From: Labilithrix luteola
GTDB taxonomy: Bacteria > Myxococcota_A > Polyangia > Polyangiales > Polyangiaceae
Length of the DNA: 64,000 nucleotides
Assembly (NCBI RefSeq): GCF_001263205.1
Contig: NZ_CP012333.1
Location: forward strand, 558,001-622,000
Direction: 5' to 3'
Shown here: one piece after another, positions 44,057-50,983 of the stretch
Layout: each line of letters opens with the position of its first letter
Numbering within the stretch: the first letter of the stretch is position 1
Notes under the pieces: model-generated
Databases searched by the model: none
What the model saw: the letters and a program-made list of their open reading frames with translations, nothing else
What the model was told of the DNA's origin: nothing
Translations under genes and position numbers: made by a program

Positions 44057-44093
44057 TGGATCCGCAAAGCTCTCGAATGGATCCAAAACGCTC
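44057..44093. promoter_or_regulatory. AraC-type direct repeat between DUF4267 and AraC genes
   Basis: GGATCCGCAAAGCTC (44058-44072) and GGATCCAAAACGCTC (44079-44093) agree at 12 of 15 bases and start 21 bases apart. Two direct half-sites about two helical turns apart are the usual recognition layout for AraC-family dimers. They lie between the divergent genes at 44022 (minus) and 44141 (plus). Binding is inferred. Confidence 0.5.
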
Positions 44094-44140
44094 AAACCAC
44101 CCGACTTGGCGGGCATGTATCGAGCGTCTAAGCTCCAATC

Positions 44141-45082
44141 ATGCACGCCGACGACCCGCTCACGCACCTCCTCGATCGCGCATCGCTCCACAGCGAACTC
44201 GTCTGCCGAACCGTCGGCCGTGGTCGCTGGGCGCTCGCCCTCGCGGCTCGGCCCGTGCTCGTTCTCCACCACGTGCTCGATGGGACGTGCGTGCTTCGCG
44301 CGAAAGACGTCGACCAACGCTTGCTCCCCGGCGACATCGCTCTGGTCGGACCGCACGTCGAGCACCGCCTCGATGCAGGCGACCCCACGATTCGGCCCGT
44401 CACCCTCGAGAGGTGGCTGGCGAACGCCAGGGTGGAAGACGGCGAACGCGTACTCGGAACGGGGCGCGACGAGGCGCGCGCTTTGTGCGGCCTCTTCTAC
44501 TTCCAGCACGAGGAGCTCGCCTCGCTCGTCCGCGCGTTGCCGCCAGTGCTCTACGCGAGCGGGCGATCGATCGAACAGCGTCCGTCGTTCGACGCCACCC
44601 TCGTGAGGTTGCGCGAGGAGTCAACGATGCCAAAGCTCGGCTCGTCACTCATGCAACGGCGCTTGCTCGAAATGGTTCTCGTGGAGTTCGTCCGGCTCCT
44701 CGGTGACACGACCCCTGCGCGCCTCACGGCCCTGGAGAGCGCCGAAGACGACGTCGTGGCGCGTGCCATCGCTCGCATGAGCGAGGAGCTCGACGTGGAG
44801 TGGGACGTCGAAGCGCTGGCGAAGAGCGTGGGCGTCTCGCGTGCGACTCTGGCGCGCCGCTTTGCGCAGGTGACCGGGCTTCCGCCGATCCAGTTTCATG
44901 CCCGCATGCGTGCCGAGGAGGCCGAACGGCTCCTCAAGGAAACGGATCTGCCCACCACGCAGATCGCCGAGTCGCTCGGCTGGTCGAGCGTTCATGCGTT
45001 CCAGCGTGCTTTTCGGCGCCTCCGCAACACGACCCCGGCGTCGATCCGGAAGGGCCAATCCAGGTCGCCATCCACGGGCTGA
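44141..45082 (+). CDS. AraC-family transcriptional regulator with cupin sensor
   Basis: The gene encodes 313 residues from ATG 44141. The N-terminal half is an AraC-type cupin (CRTVGRGRWALALAARPVLV, then VLHHVLDGTCVLR and LLPGDIALVGPHVEHRL), close to the AraC_binding group that includes regulators of small-molecule catabolism. The C-terminal 100 residues have two helix-turn-helix motifs: VEALAKSVGVSRATLARRFA and TTQIAESLGWSSVHAFQRAF, ending in TPASIRKG. It is divergent from the DUF4267 gene, its likely target. The ligand is not evident. Confidence 0.92.
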   Translation: MHADDPLTHLLDRASLHSELVCRTVGRGRWALALAARPVLVLHHVLDGTCVLRAKDVDQRLLPGDIALVGPHVEHRLDAGDPTIRPVTLERWLANARVEDGERVLGTGRDEARALCGLFYFQHEELASLVRALPPVLYASGRSIEQRPSFDATLVRLREESTMPKLGSSLMQRRLLEMVLVEFVRLLGDTTPARLTALESAEDDVVARAIARMSEELDVEWDVEALAKSVGVSRATLARRFAQVTGLPPIQFHARMRAEEAERLLKETDLPTTQIAESLGWSSVHAFQRAFRRLRNTTPASIRKGQSRSPSTG

Positions 45083-45159
45083 AATTTTTCTTCGAGAATC
45101 GTCGTTACATACCCTCGCGCCTCGCGTCATCCGAGTGGCGGCAAAGCCGTACCGAAAAT

Positions 45160-45174
45160 CCCCGAGCTTCGGGG
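45160..45174 (+). other. Hairpin in leader of small Cys-rich lipoprotein gene
   Basis: CCCCGA and TCGGGG form a perfect 6-base stem with a 3-base loop just upstream of the GGAGAA ribosome site of the gene at 45191. It follows the AraC-type gene but lacks a T-run. It could be a weak terminator or a leader structure. Confidence 0.3.
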
Positions 45175-45190
45175 GCACTTGGAGAATGCG

Positions 45191-45622
45191 ATGTCCACGA
45201 AGATGGTTGTTCTGACGTTCTCGATCCTTGCACTTCTGACGGCATGCGGCAGCGACGGCGGCTCTTCCTCCGGCTCGACGGGAGGCGGCTCCGAACCGGA
45301 CTCGAAGGGCGGCGGTTCGTCGCCCGGCGGCGGGAGCGGTGGTCACACGTCCAGCGGTGGTTCCCATTCCAGCTCGGGCGGCTCGAGCAGTTCGTCGGAG
45401 TCCGCGTCCTGCTGCCTTGGACACAGTTATTACTCTTGCCCGTCGTCGTCCGAGGCCGACAGCTGCTTTTCGAAGGGTGATCCGGGTAGCTGCAAGCGCC
45501 AGACGTCGGGCGACAAGAACTGCTGCTCCGACAGCGGCTTCTCGTGCAACCGTGGCTCGGACTGCTGCAGCGGGAAGTGCGTCGCGGATCCGGACGACGA
45601 AACGAGCACGATCTGCGAGTAG
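45191..45622 (+). CDS. Small Gly/Ser-rich lipoprotein with Cys-knot-like end
   Basis: ATG 45191 follows GGAGAA; the product is 143 residues. The signal peptide ends in LLTACGSD. Residues 20-75 are almost only Gly and Ser, ending in a His-containing repeat (GGHTSSGGSHSSSGGSSSS). The C-terminal 70 residues carry about 14 Cys (ASCCLGHSYYSC, CFSKGDPGSCKRQ, KNCCSDSGFSCNRGSDCCSG, KCVADPDD), a pattern of small disulfide-rich domains of the granulin or knottin kind. The Gly/Ser tail would hold this domain away from the membrane. Function unknown. It lies 108 bases after the AraC-type gene. Confidence 0.8.
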   Translation: MSTKMVVLTFSILALLTACGSDGGSSSGSTGGGSEPDSKGGGSSPGGGSGGHTSSGGSHSSSGGSSSSSESASCCLGHSYYSCPSSSEADSCFSKGDPGSCKRQTSGDKNCCSDSGFSCNRGSDCCSGKCVADPDDETSTICE

Positions 45623-45697
45623 TCAGGTAGGTCGAGGCCGCTCCCCGACACCCGACGATCGACCGCGCTGACCGCGGCCGTTTGGCGGCGAGCCCGG

Positions 45698-46354
45698 TTA
45701 CGACGGGCTCTCGTGGAGTCGGCGGAGCGCCTCGGTGGCCCTCGCCAGGTCGGGGACGGCGAGGGCCGACGCGAGGTCACCGGAGAGTCGTTCGGCAGGA
45801 CCGAGGGCGATCGTCCGAAGGCCGGCGCCGAGCGCGGAGCGGATTCCCGCGACGCTGTCTTCGACGACGACGGCTTGGTGCGGCCGCAATCCAAGCTTGG
45901 AAAGGACGGCGCGGTAGAACGCCGGATCGGGCTTCCAGTGCCCGATCTCGTAGGCGGTGAAGACGTTCGCGTTCGGAAAATGGCGAAGGAGCCCGGTCAC
46001 CGTCAGGCTGTGCTCGATCTTCTGGCGGGGGCCGCTCGAAGCCACGTAGAACGGCAGCGACAGCGAGGAGAGCATCGCGTCTGCCCCATCGATGGGCCGG
46101 AGCCGCTCGGTGAAGGCCAGCGCCGTTCGCGCGCGGAAAACCTCGACGAAGCCGGGCGGCAACGTGGTGCGGAAGCGGCGCTCGAGATCCGCGACACAGT
46201 CGGCCATCTTCAGGCCCACGTACGCGTCGAGGGCGTCGAGCACGCTCATCGTATGGCCGAGCTCGGCGAGGTACTCGACCAGAACCTGGTTGGTCAGGTG
46301 CTCGCTGTCCACGAGCGTGCCGTCGCAATCGAACAGAACGGCTTCGATCGACAT
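45698..46354 (-). CDS. HAD-superfamily (subfamily IA) phosphatase
   Basis: The product is 218 residues from ATG 46354. All HAD motifs are present: Asp9 and Asp11 in LFDCDGTLVDSE (motif I), Ser in FYVASSGPRQKIEHSL (motif II), Lys in GHWKPDPAFYRAVLSKLG (motif III) and VVEDSVAGIRSALGAGL (motif IV). The cap domain is helical, as in the beta-phosphoglucomutase/YieH/YniC group. Such enzymes dephosphorylate sugar phosphates or related small molecules; which one cannot be told. Cytoplasmic. It converges on the small lipoprotein gene and has 97 bases upstream before the divergent zinc-ribbon gene. Confidence 0.92.
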   Translation of the reverse strand: MSIEAVLFDCDGTLVDSEHLTNQVLVEYLAELGHTMSVLDALDAYVGLKMADCVADLERRFRTTLPPGFVEVFRARTALAFTERLRPIDGADAMLSSLSLPFYVASSGPRQKIEHSLTVTGLLRHFPNANVFTAYEIGHWKPDPAFYRAVLSKLGLRPHQAVVVEDSVAGIRSALGAGLRTIALGPAERLSGDLASALAVPDLARATEALRRLHESPS

Positions 46355-46451
46355 CGCGGCCGGAGCCTACTCCTCGGGTAGCTGCCGGCCGACGAGAATC
46401 GGTCGAAGACGCACGGGCCCCAAGCCTTGCTCGACGGTAGACTTGGAATCG

Positions 46452-46811
46452 ATGAACTGCGCTCTCCCGACGACGTGCAGCGCGTGCCAGTCGCGCCGAT
46501 TCGTCTATGTACCGTCGTGGCGAACCTCGTACGGCGGCCGGCGGCCGGAATCTCACTCCGAGACGGAGCCGTTCTGGAGCAACCAGGCTGCGGCCGACAA
46601 CCGGATGCTGATGGCCATGCCTGTCCCACCGGAGTCGGTCTGGCAACCTCCGCGGCAGTACAACGTGCCGCTCTCGCTCCGCATCTGCGCAAACTGTGGA
46701 GCCGCCCAGCCCTTCGTCGATCCCACCACGCTCCAAGCGCTGGTCGACGCCTCCGGCGGACAAGCGGTCTACGTCGACCACGACACGCCCACGGGACCGT
46801 ACCGAACGTAG
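46452..46811 (+). CDS. Small putative zinc-ribbon protein
   Basis: The gene encodes 119 residues from ATG 46452. Two Cys pairs, TTCSACQSRRFVYVP at the N-terminus and RICANCGAAQPFVDP near residue 80, could bind one zinc ion in a split ribbon. Between them is a region rich in Pro and Met with no predicted membrane span. The C-terminus includes TLQALVDASGGQAVYVDH. The ribosome site is weak, and longer upstream frames are antisense to the HAD gene. I know no named family for it, but a zinc-ribbon with a conserved layout and high third-position GC supports a real gene. Function unknown. Confidence 0.6.
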   Translation: MNCALPTTCSACQSRRFVYVPSWRTSYGGRRPESHSETEPFWSNQAAADNRMLMAMPVPPESVWQPPRQYNVPLSLRICANCGAAQPFVDPTTLQALVDASGGQAVYVDHDTPTGPYRT

Positions 46812-46859
46812 CGCGTCGCGAGCCCCGCGAGGATCTCGGGAGCGGCGTCGCGTGCCTGC

Positions 46860-47300
46860 TCAGCGCTCGTGCACGCCGATCTTCGAGAGCCGCTGTTTGA
46901 CCTCCGCGACGTAGCGCGCCTGGGCGGCGTCGGCGGGGCGACGAACGTCACCGTTGTGGAGGACGTGACCGACGAGCTCGACGCCCCAAGCGTTCAGCGA
47001 GGGCTCGCGTACGAGCTCCGCACGATAGGGGTCGACCGTCATCATGACGTCTTTGTTCCCGTTACCAAAGGCGAACGAGGCCACCGCATCGAGGGCGTCG
47101 TGCGCGGGATTCGTGACGTCGGTGTCGAGCGGAGGCGGGTCCGCGGACGTCGACTCGTCGGCGACGACGCCGTAGAGCTCGATCTGGAAGCCGATCTTCT
47201 GTTGATGCCAGTGCGCGTCGGGTCCCCACTCCGGAGTCACCCGATAGTTGATGCGGTGTCGAGCGACCAGCTCGCGAATTTCATGCTCGCTTGTAGCCAT
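46860..47300 (-). CDS. Conserved-looking protein of unknown function
   Basis: The product is 146 residues from ATG 47300 with a GAGAGGAG site 11 bases upstream. The sequence is acidic and soluble: EIRELVARHRINYRVTPEWG, HWHQQKIGFQIELYGVVADE, SFAFGNGNKDVMMTVDPYRA, ELVGHVLHNGDVRRPADAAQ. There are no membrane spans, signal peptide or Cys motifs. I do not recognise a family. Several His and Trp residues (DAHWHQQK) might bind a ligand or metal. It converges on the zinc-ribbon gene and is divergent from the small Pro-rich frame at 47450. Confidence 0.7.
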   Translation of the reverse strand: MATSEHEIRELVARHRINYRVTPEWGPDAHWHQQKIGFQIELYGVVADESTSADPPPLDTDVTNPAHDALDAVASFAFGNGNKDVMMTVDPYRAELVREPSLNAWGVELVGHVLHNGDVRRPADAAQARYVAEVKQRLSKIGVHER

Positions 47301-47449
47301 GGCAGGCACAGCTCCTCTCTGGAGCGCCACCACGAGCCTGGCAAACGTCGTCGGGCTCCGGCGGAGTCGCGCTCCTTCCGAGGCTGAAGCAAGACCCGCG
47401 CTCGCCCAGCGCGAATCCGTCATGGGGAGAGGTCGGTACGGCACATGGA

Positions 47450-47692
47450 ATGCACGCCGATCCGGCCATGCTTCTCGCGCCGAACGGCCCGCCGCGTGAC
47501 TCGCAGCCCAAACCGCCGGAAGAGCCCTTGCCTGGGCCGCACGTTCCGCATGTGCCTCACCCCGTTCCGAATCCGAGCGAGCCCCCGTCGCCCAATGCAC
47601 CTCAGCCCTACGCGCCGGAACCGGGGGCGCCAGCGCAGCCGATTCATCCCCCAATTCCAACGCAGCCCATCGGTCCGACGCGCGCGTCGTGA
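47450..47692 (+). CDS. Possible small Pro-rich protein
   Basis: This 80-residue frame from ATG 47450 is nearly one third Pro, with HVPHVPHPVPNPSEPPSP and QPIHPPIPTQPIGP stretches. Third positions are very GC-rich, as in true genes here, and the frame ends 12 bases before the DUF2267 gene on the same strand. There is no strong ribosome site. It may encode a disordered protein or be chance in GC-rich sequence. Confidence 0.4.
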   Translation: MHADPAMLLAPNGPPRDSQPKPPEEPLPGPHVPHVPHPVPNPSEPPSPNAPQPYAPEPGAPAQPIHPPIPTQPIGPTRAS

Positions 47693-47704
47693 CCACCCAC
47701 GGTC

Positions 47705-48574
47705 ATGCAATTCGAACGAAGCCAGGTCGATCCGGAGACCACGAACCGCGTCCGACGAACCGTCGCCGACAGCGCTCGCCTTCCCTCGGCGCTGACCGTC
47801 GAGTCGGCCCTCGGCGCCGTGATGTGCGCGCTCACCCAACGTCTGACGGCAGGAGGCGCCTTCGACGTGCTCGAGGCCGTGCCCCAAGCCATCGCTCCGA
47901 TGTTCGAAGTGTGCGTCCTCCATCGTGAAGGAAAGCCTGTCGTCAAGGCGGACCGTGCGGAGTTCGTCGACGCCGTGGGTGAGCATCTGGGCGTCACCCC
48001 CGCGCACGCCGAGGTCATCTGTTCGGCTGTCTTCACGGCCGTTCGCAGCGAGCTGTCTGCGAACGCCGTCGCGGGCGTCGCCGCGCAGCTTCCCCATGGG
48101 TTGAAGGAGCTCTGGATCGGTCCGCCCGTTTCGGCCCCCGATCTCGACGTCGACGTTCCTCCCGAAGAGACGAAACGCGCCATCGAACGAGACCTCGCAC
48201 GACGCGGTCATCTTCCGCCGAACGTGCATCCGTCCAAGGCCTTCGCATCCGTGTTGGGCCTGTTCACCAAGCGCCTGAGCGGCGGTGAAGCGCGTCACGT
48301 GCTCATCGGCTTGCCGCTCGTCGTCCGGCCGCTGGTCGAGTCGAGCACGACGCATCGGCAGGAGAATGCGTCGGTGTTCGGTCGTGAAGAGCTCTTTACC
48401 GAAGTCGGTCGTCACCTCGGTACCGACCGGGCAGCGACGGAGCACATCGTGCTCGAAGTGCTCCGTGCCGCGAAACGGGCGCTACCTCAACAAACCATCG
48501 CTGACGTCGAGGCGCAGCTACCGCCGGACCTTCGCGACCTCTGGCGGTCGGCGCTACCGCCCCACGAGGGCTAA
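47705..48574 (+). CDS. DUF2267 protein with two repeats
   Basis: The product is 289 residues from ATG 47705. Two tandem DUF2267-type helical repeats are visible. The first has ALGAVMCALTQRLTAGGAFD, then a central EFVDAVGEHLGVTPAHAEVI and a closing AQLPHGLKELWIG. The second has AFASVLGLFTKRLSGGEARH, ELFTEVGRHLGTDRAATEHI and AQLPPDLRDLW. DUF2267 proteins are cytoplasmic, often near stress genes, with unknown function. The stop TAA shares bases with the stop of a small convergent gene on the minus strand. Confidence 0.88.
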   Translation: MQFERSQVDPETTNRVRRTVADSARLPSALTVESALGAVMCALTQRLTAGGAFDVLEAVPQAIAPMFEVCVLHREGKPVVKADRAEFVDAVGEHLGVTPAHAEVICSAVFTAVRSELSANAVAGVAAQLPHGLKELWIGPPVSAPDLDVDVPPEETKRAIERDLARRGHLPPNVHPSKAFASVLGLFTKRLSGGEARHVLIGLPLVVRPLVESSTTHRQENASVFGREELFTEVGRHLGTDRAATEHIVLEVLRAAKRALPQQTIADVEAQLPPDLRDLWRSALPPHEG

Positions 48575-48744
48575 ACGCCGCCCGTTCGGGCCTCGAGACG
48601 CTCGATACGTTGGACGCGCCGGAAGAGCATCACGAGAGCGGCAATGTTCGCCGTTAGGAGCGCAAGCGGCACGAGCGGGAAGAACGGGAAAAACGGGATT
48701 CGCCGACGCGCAACGCGCACGACCTTGGGAGTGCTTCTCATCAT
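48571..48744 (-). CDS. Small single-span membrane protein
   Basis: This frame encodes 57 residues from a double ATG (48744 or 48741) and ends at TAG 48571-48573, sharing bases with the stop of the DUF2267 gene. The product has a basic start (KVVRVARRRI), one hydrophobic segment (PFFPFFPLVPLALLTANIAA plus LVMLF) and an Arg-rich end (RRVQRIERLEARTG), predicting a single membrane span with both ends basic. No good ribosome site is visible, but coding bias is normal and the layout is protein-like rather than random. Function unknown. Confidence 0.55.
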   Translation of the reverse strand: MMRSTPKVVRVARRRIPFFPFFPLVPLALLTANIAALVMLFRRVQRIERLEARTGGV

Positions 48745-48812
48745 GCGCGCGTTCGATGCAACGGGCGTGCGTGACGTCGAGCGAGCTCAGGTGCGCTCCC
48801 GTCCGTTGTCGT

Positions 48813-49412
48813 TCAGGCGACCGCGGCGTTCGAAAGTGTCTGCAAGGTGAGCTTGCAGAGCGCGTGCAGACGTTTCTTGGAAACCCCATCGCGCGCCTGC
48901 ACCGAGAGTCCGTGCATGACGCTCGTCACGTAGTCGCCGAGCACCTGAGTGTCGGTGCCGGACTCGAGCTCACCATCGCGAACGGCTCGCTTCAACCGAT
49001 CGGTGATGGCCGTCGTTTGGATTTTTCGGCGTTGGGACAGCCATTCCCGCACGGGATCGTTCTCGACAGCACAGCTCGTGGCCGCCGAGACGACCATGCA
49101 GCCATGCGGTCTGCCGGGACGCGTGTAGACGTCGACCGCATCGCGAAGGATTCGCTCGATGGCGCCTAGCGCCAAGGGTTCTTCCGCAAGCGCTCTCGCC
49201 ACGAACGAGCCTTCCTCCGCTTCGTAGCGTTCCACGGCCTCGCGAAAGAGATCTTCCTTCGAACCAAACGCGGCATAGATGCGCGCCGAAGCAAGCCCGA
49301 GCGCCGACACGAGGTCGGCCATGGACGTGCCCTCGTAACCGCGCGTCCAAAAGGCTTCTTGCGCCTTCTTCAGCGCTTCGTCTCGGTCGAATTCTCTCGG
49401 TCGCCCCGCCAT
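48813..49412 (-). CDS. TetR-family repressor, probable regulator of the adjacent exporter
   Basis: The gene encodes 199 residues from ATG 49412. The helix-turn-helix is at the N-terminus: EFDRDEALKKAQEAFWTRGY, then TSMADLVSALGLASARIYAA and FGSKEDLFREAV. The C-terminal domain (residues 65-199) is the TetR_C ligand/dimer domain with HGCMVVSAATSCA near the middle, a segment characteristic of the AcrR/QacR-like C-terminal group. Divergent from the exporter gene at 49518, with two operator-like sites between. The ligand is probably a substrate of the exporter. Confidence 0.93.
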   Translation of the reverse strand: MAGRPREFDRDEALKKAQEAFWTRGYEGTSMADLVSALGLASARIYAAFGSKEDLFREAVERYEAEEGSFVARALAEEPLALGAIERILRDAVDVYTRPGRPHGCMVVSAATSCAVENDPVREWLSQRRKIQTTAITDRLKRAVRDGELESGTDTQVLGDYVTSVMHGLSVQARDGVSKKRLHALCKLTLQTLSNAAVA

Positions 49413-49422
49413 CGGGCCTCCA

Positions 49423-49440
49423 TTGTTTGCCGATCAACAA
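49423..49440. promoter_or_regulatory. Secondary TetR operator-like site
   Basis: TTGTTTGCCGATCAACAA shares its left half (TTGTTTG) with the main palindrome at 49476 and has TTGTT/AACAA arms. It lies 11 bases upstream of the tetR start, in position to repress that gene. Probably a weaker copy of the operator. Confidence 0.5.
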
Positions 49441-49475
49441 TTAATCCACTTGACCATGAAGTGCAAGGCGTCCAT

Positions 49476-49497
49476 TTGTTTGTCGACCGACAAACAA
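49476..49497. promoter_or_regulatory. Main TetR operator palindrome
   Basis: TTGTTTGTC (49476-49484) and GACAAACAA (49489-49497) are a perfect inverted repeat with 9-base arms and a 4-base centre, about the size bound by a TetR dimer. It lies directly upstream of the ribosome site of the exporter gene (start 49518) and 64 bases from the tetR start. This position would block exporter expression when the repressor is bound. Confidence 0.75.
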
Positions 49498-49517
49498 TGT
49501 CGCGTTGGGAGCTATTC

Positions 49518-50966
49518 ATGGCATCGAATCAAGCTGGGATGCAGAGCGCGTTGGCGTCTTCTGCAGCCGAAGGAATCGCAACGAAGCGTGCGGCGGCAAT
49601 GGTGCTTCTCGCCTTCGCACAGCTCATCATCGGCCTCGACATCAACATCGTCTTCGTCTCGCTTCCGAAGATCGGCGAGGGCCTCGGATTCTCGGGGCAG
49701 ACGCTCCAATGGGTCGTCAGCGCCTATACGGTCTTCTGTGGCGGATTCTTGCTCTTCGGAGGTCGCGCTTCGGATCTCGTCGGCCAGCGGCGCATGTTCA
49801 TCGGAGCGCTGTGGATCTATGCGGTCTCGTCGCTGCTGGGTGGCCTCGCGTGGCGCCCCGAGGTGATCATCGCGGCCCGCGCCGTCCAGGGCATCGGCGG
49901 CGCGTTCCTCTTCCCGGCCAACCTCTCACTCGTCAATCGACTCTTCGCGGAAGGACCCGAGCGCAACCGGGCGCTCGCGATCTGGGGCGGTGCGGGCGCC
50001 AGTGGCCTGACGATCGGTTCACTGGCGGGCGGCTTCTTGACGAGCGCCTTCGGCTGGCCGGCCGTGTTCATCGTGAACGTCGTGCTCGCCGGCATTGCCA
50101 TCGTGGCGGCCTTTGCCGTCATCCCTCGCGACGCGACGCGGCCAGAGGGCAGGAGCTTCGATCTTCCCGGCGCGCTCACCGTCACTGCAGGTGCAACGCT
50201 GCTCGTCTATGCGCTCGTACAAGGCCCTGAAACCGGCTGGACCTCATCGAGCATCGTCTGGAGCATCGTTCTTTCGGTCGTGCTCCTCGGCGCATTCACG
50301 CTCATCGAAGCACGCAGCAAGGATCCGCTGATGCCGCTGCGGCTATTCCGCAATCGCAGCCTCGCGGCCGGGATGATGATCACGTTCCTGTATATGGGAA
50401 CGTTCGGCGCGCTGCCTTACTTCCTCACCGTGCTCTTCCAGAACGTCCACGGCTTCACCGCATTCCGAACGGGCCTCGCGTTTCTCGTTCCGTCCATCGC
50501 GATCGCGATCGGTACGCAGACGGGCGAACGACTCGCGACCCGCTTCTCGACACGCGCGACGCTGATCGCCGGCATGCTCGCGGGCGCCATTGGCACGGCG
50601 CTGCTGGTCCCCGGAGCAACGGTGGAGAGCAGCTACCTATCCATCGTCCCGGGTCTCGTGGTGTCCGGAGTTGGCCAAGGCATCGTGTGGACCGGCATGT
50701 GGATCGCCGCCGCTTCCGGCGTTCACCATGACGAACAGGGTGTCGCTTCGGGCATGGCGTCGACGACGCTCAACGTCGGCAACGCGATTGGCCTCGCCAT
50801 CCTCGTCGCGGTCGCCAATCGTCATGTCCTCGGCGACGACGGAGCGGCGTCGAAGAGCACGCTTGCCCAAGGAGCGCAGCTCGCGTTCTGGCTCGCCGCC
50901 GCAGGCATCCTCGCGAGCGTGCTGGTCGCTCTGGCGCTGCCGAAGAAGCCGGCCGCCTCCACCTGA
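49518..50966 (+). CDS. MFS drug exporter, DHA2 (14-span) type
   Basis: ATG 49518 has a GGGAG site seven bases upstream; the earlier in-frame ATG 49497 overlaps the operator and lacks one. The product is 482 residues with 14 predicted membrane spans. Family motifs: LDINIVFVSLPKIGEGLGFS (motif D1 region), GGRASDLVGQRRMF (motif A), ARAVQGIGGAFLFPANLSLV (motif B) and WGGAGASGLTIGSLAGGFLT (motif C of exporters). DHA2 transporters expel drugs or other toxic compounds by proton antiport. Regulation by the divergent TetR through the palindrome at 49476 is very likely. It converges on the protease gene downstream. Confidence 0.94.
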   Translation: MASNQAGMQSALASSAAEGIATKRAAAMVLLAFAQLIIGLDINIVFVSLPKIGEGLGFSGQTLQWVVSAYTVFCGGFLLFGGRASDLVGQRRMFIGALWIYAVSSLLGGLAWRPEVIIAARAVQGIGGAFLFPANLSLVNRLFAEGPERNRALAIWGGAGASGLTIGSLAGGFLTSAFGWPAVFIVNVVLAGIAIVAAFAVIPRDATRPEGRSFDLPGALTVTAGATLLVYALVQGPETGWTSSSIVWSIVLSVVLLGAFTLIEARSKDPLMPLRLFRNRSLAAGMMITFLYMGTFGALPYFLTVLFQNVHGFTAFRTGLAFLVPSIAIAIGTQTGERLATRFSTRATLIAGMLAGAIGTALLVPGATVESSYLSIVPGLVVSGVGQGIVWTGMWIAAASGVHHDEQGVASGMASTTLNVGNAIGLAILVAVANRHVLGDDGAASKSTLAQGAQLAFWLAAAGILASVLVALALPKKPAAST

Positions 50967-50983
50967 GGTCCAAGGGCCCTTCC

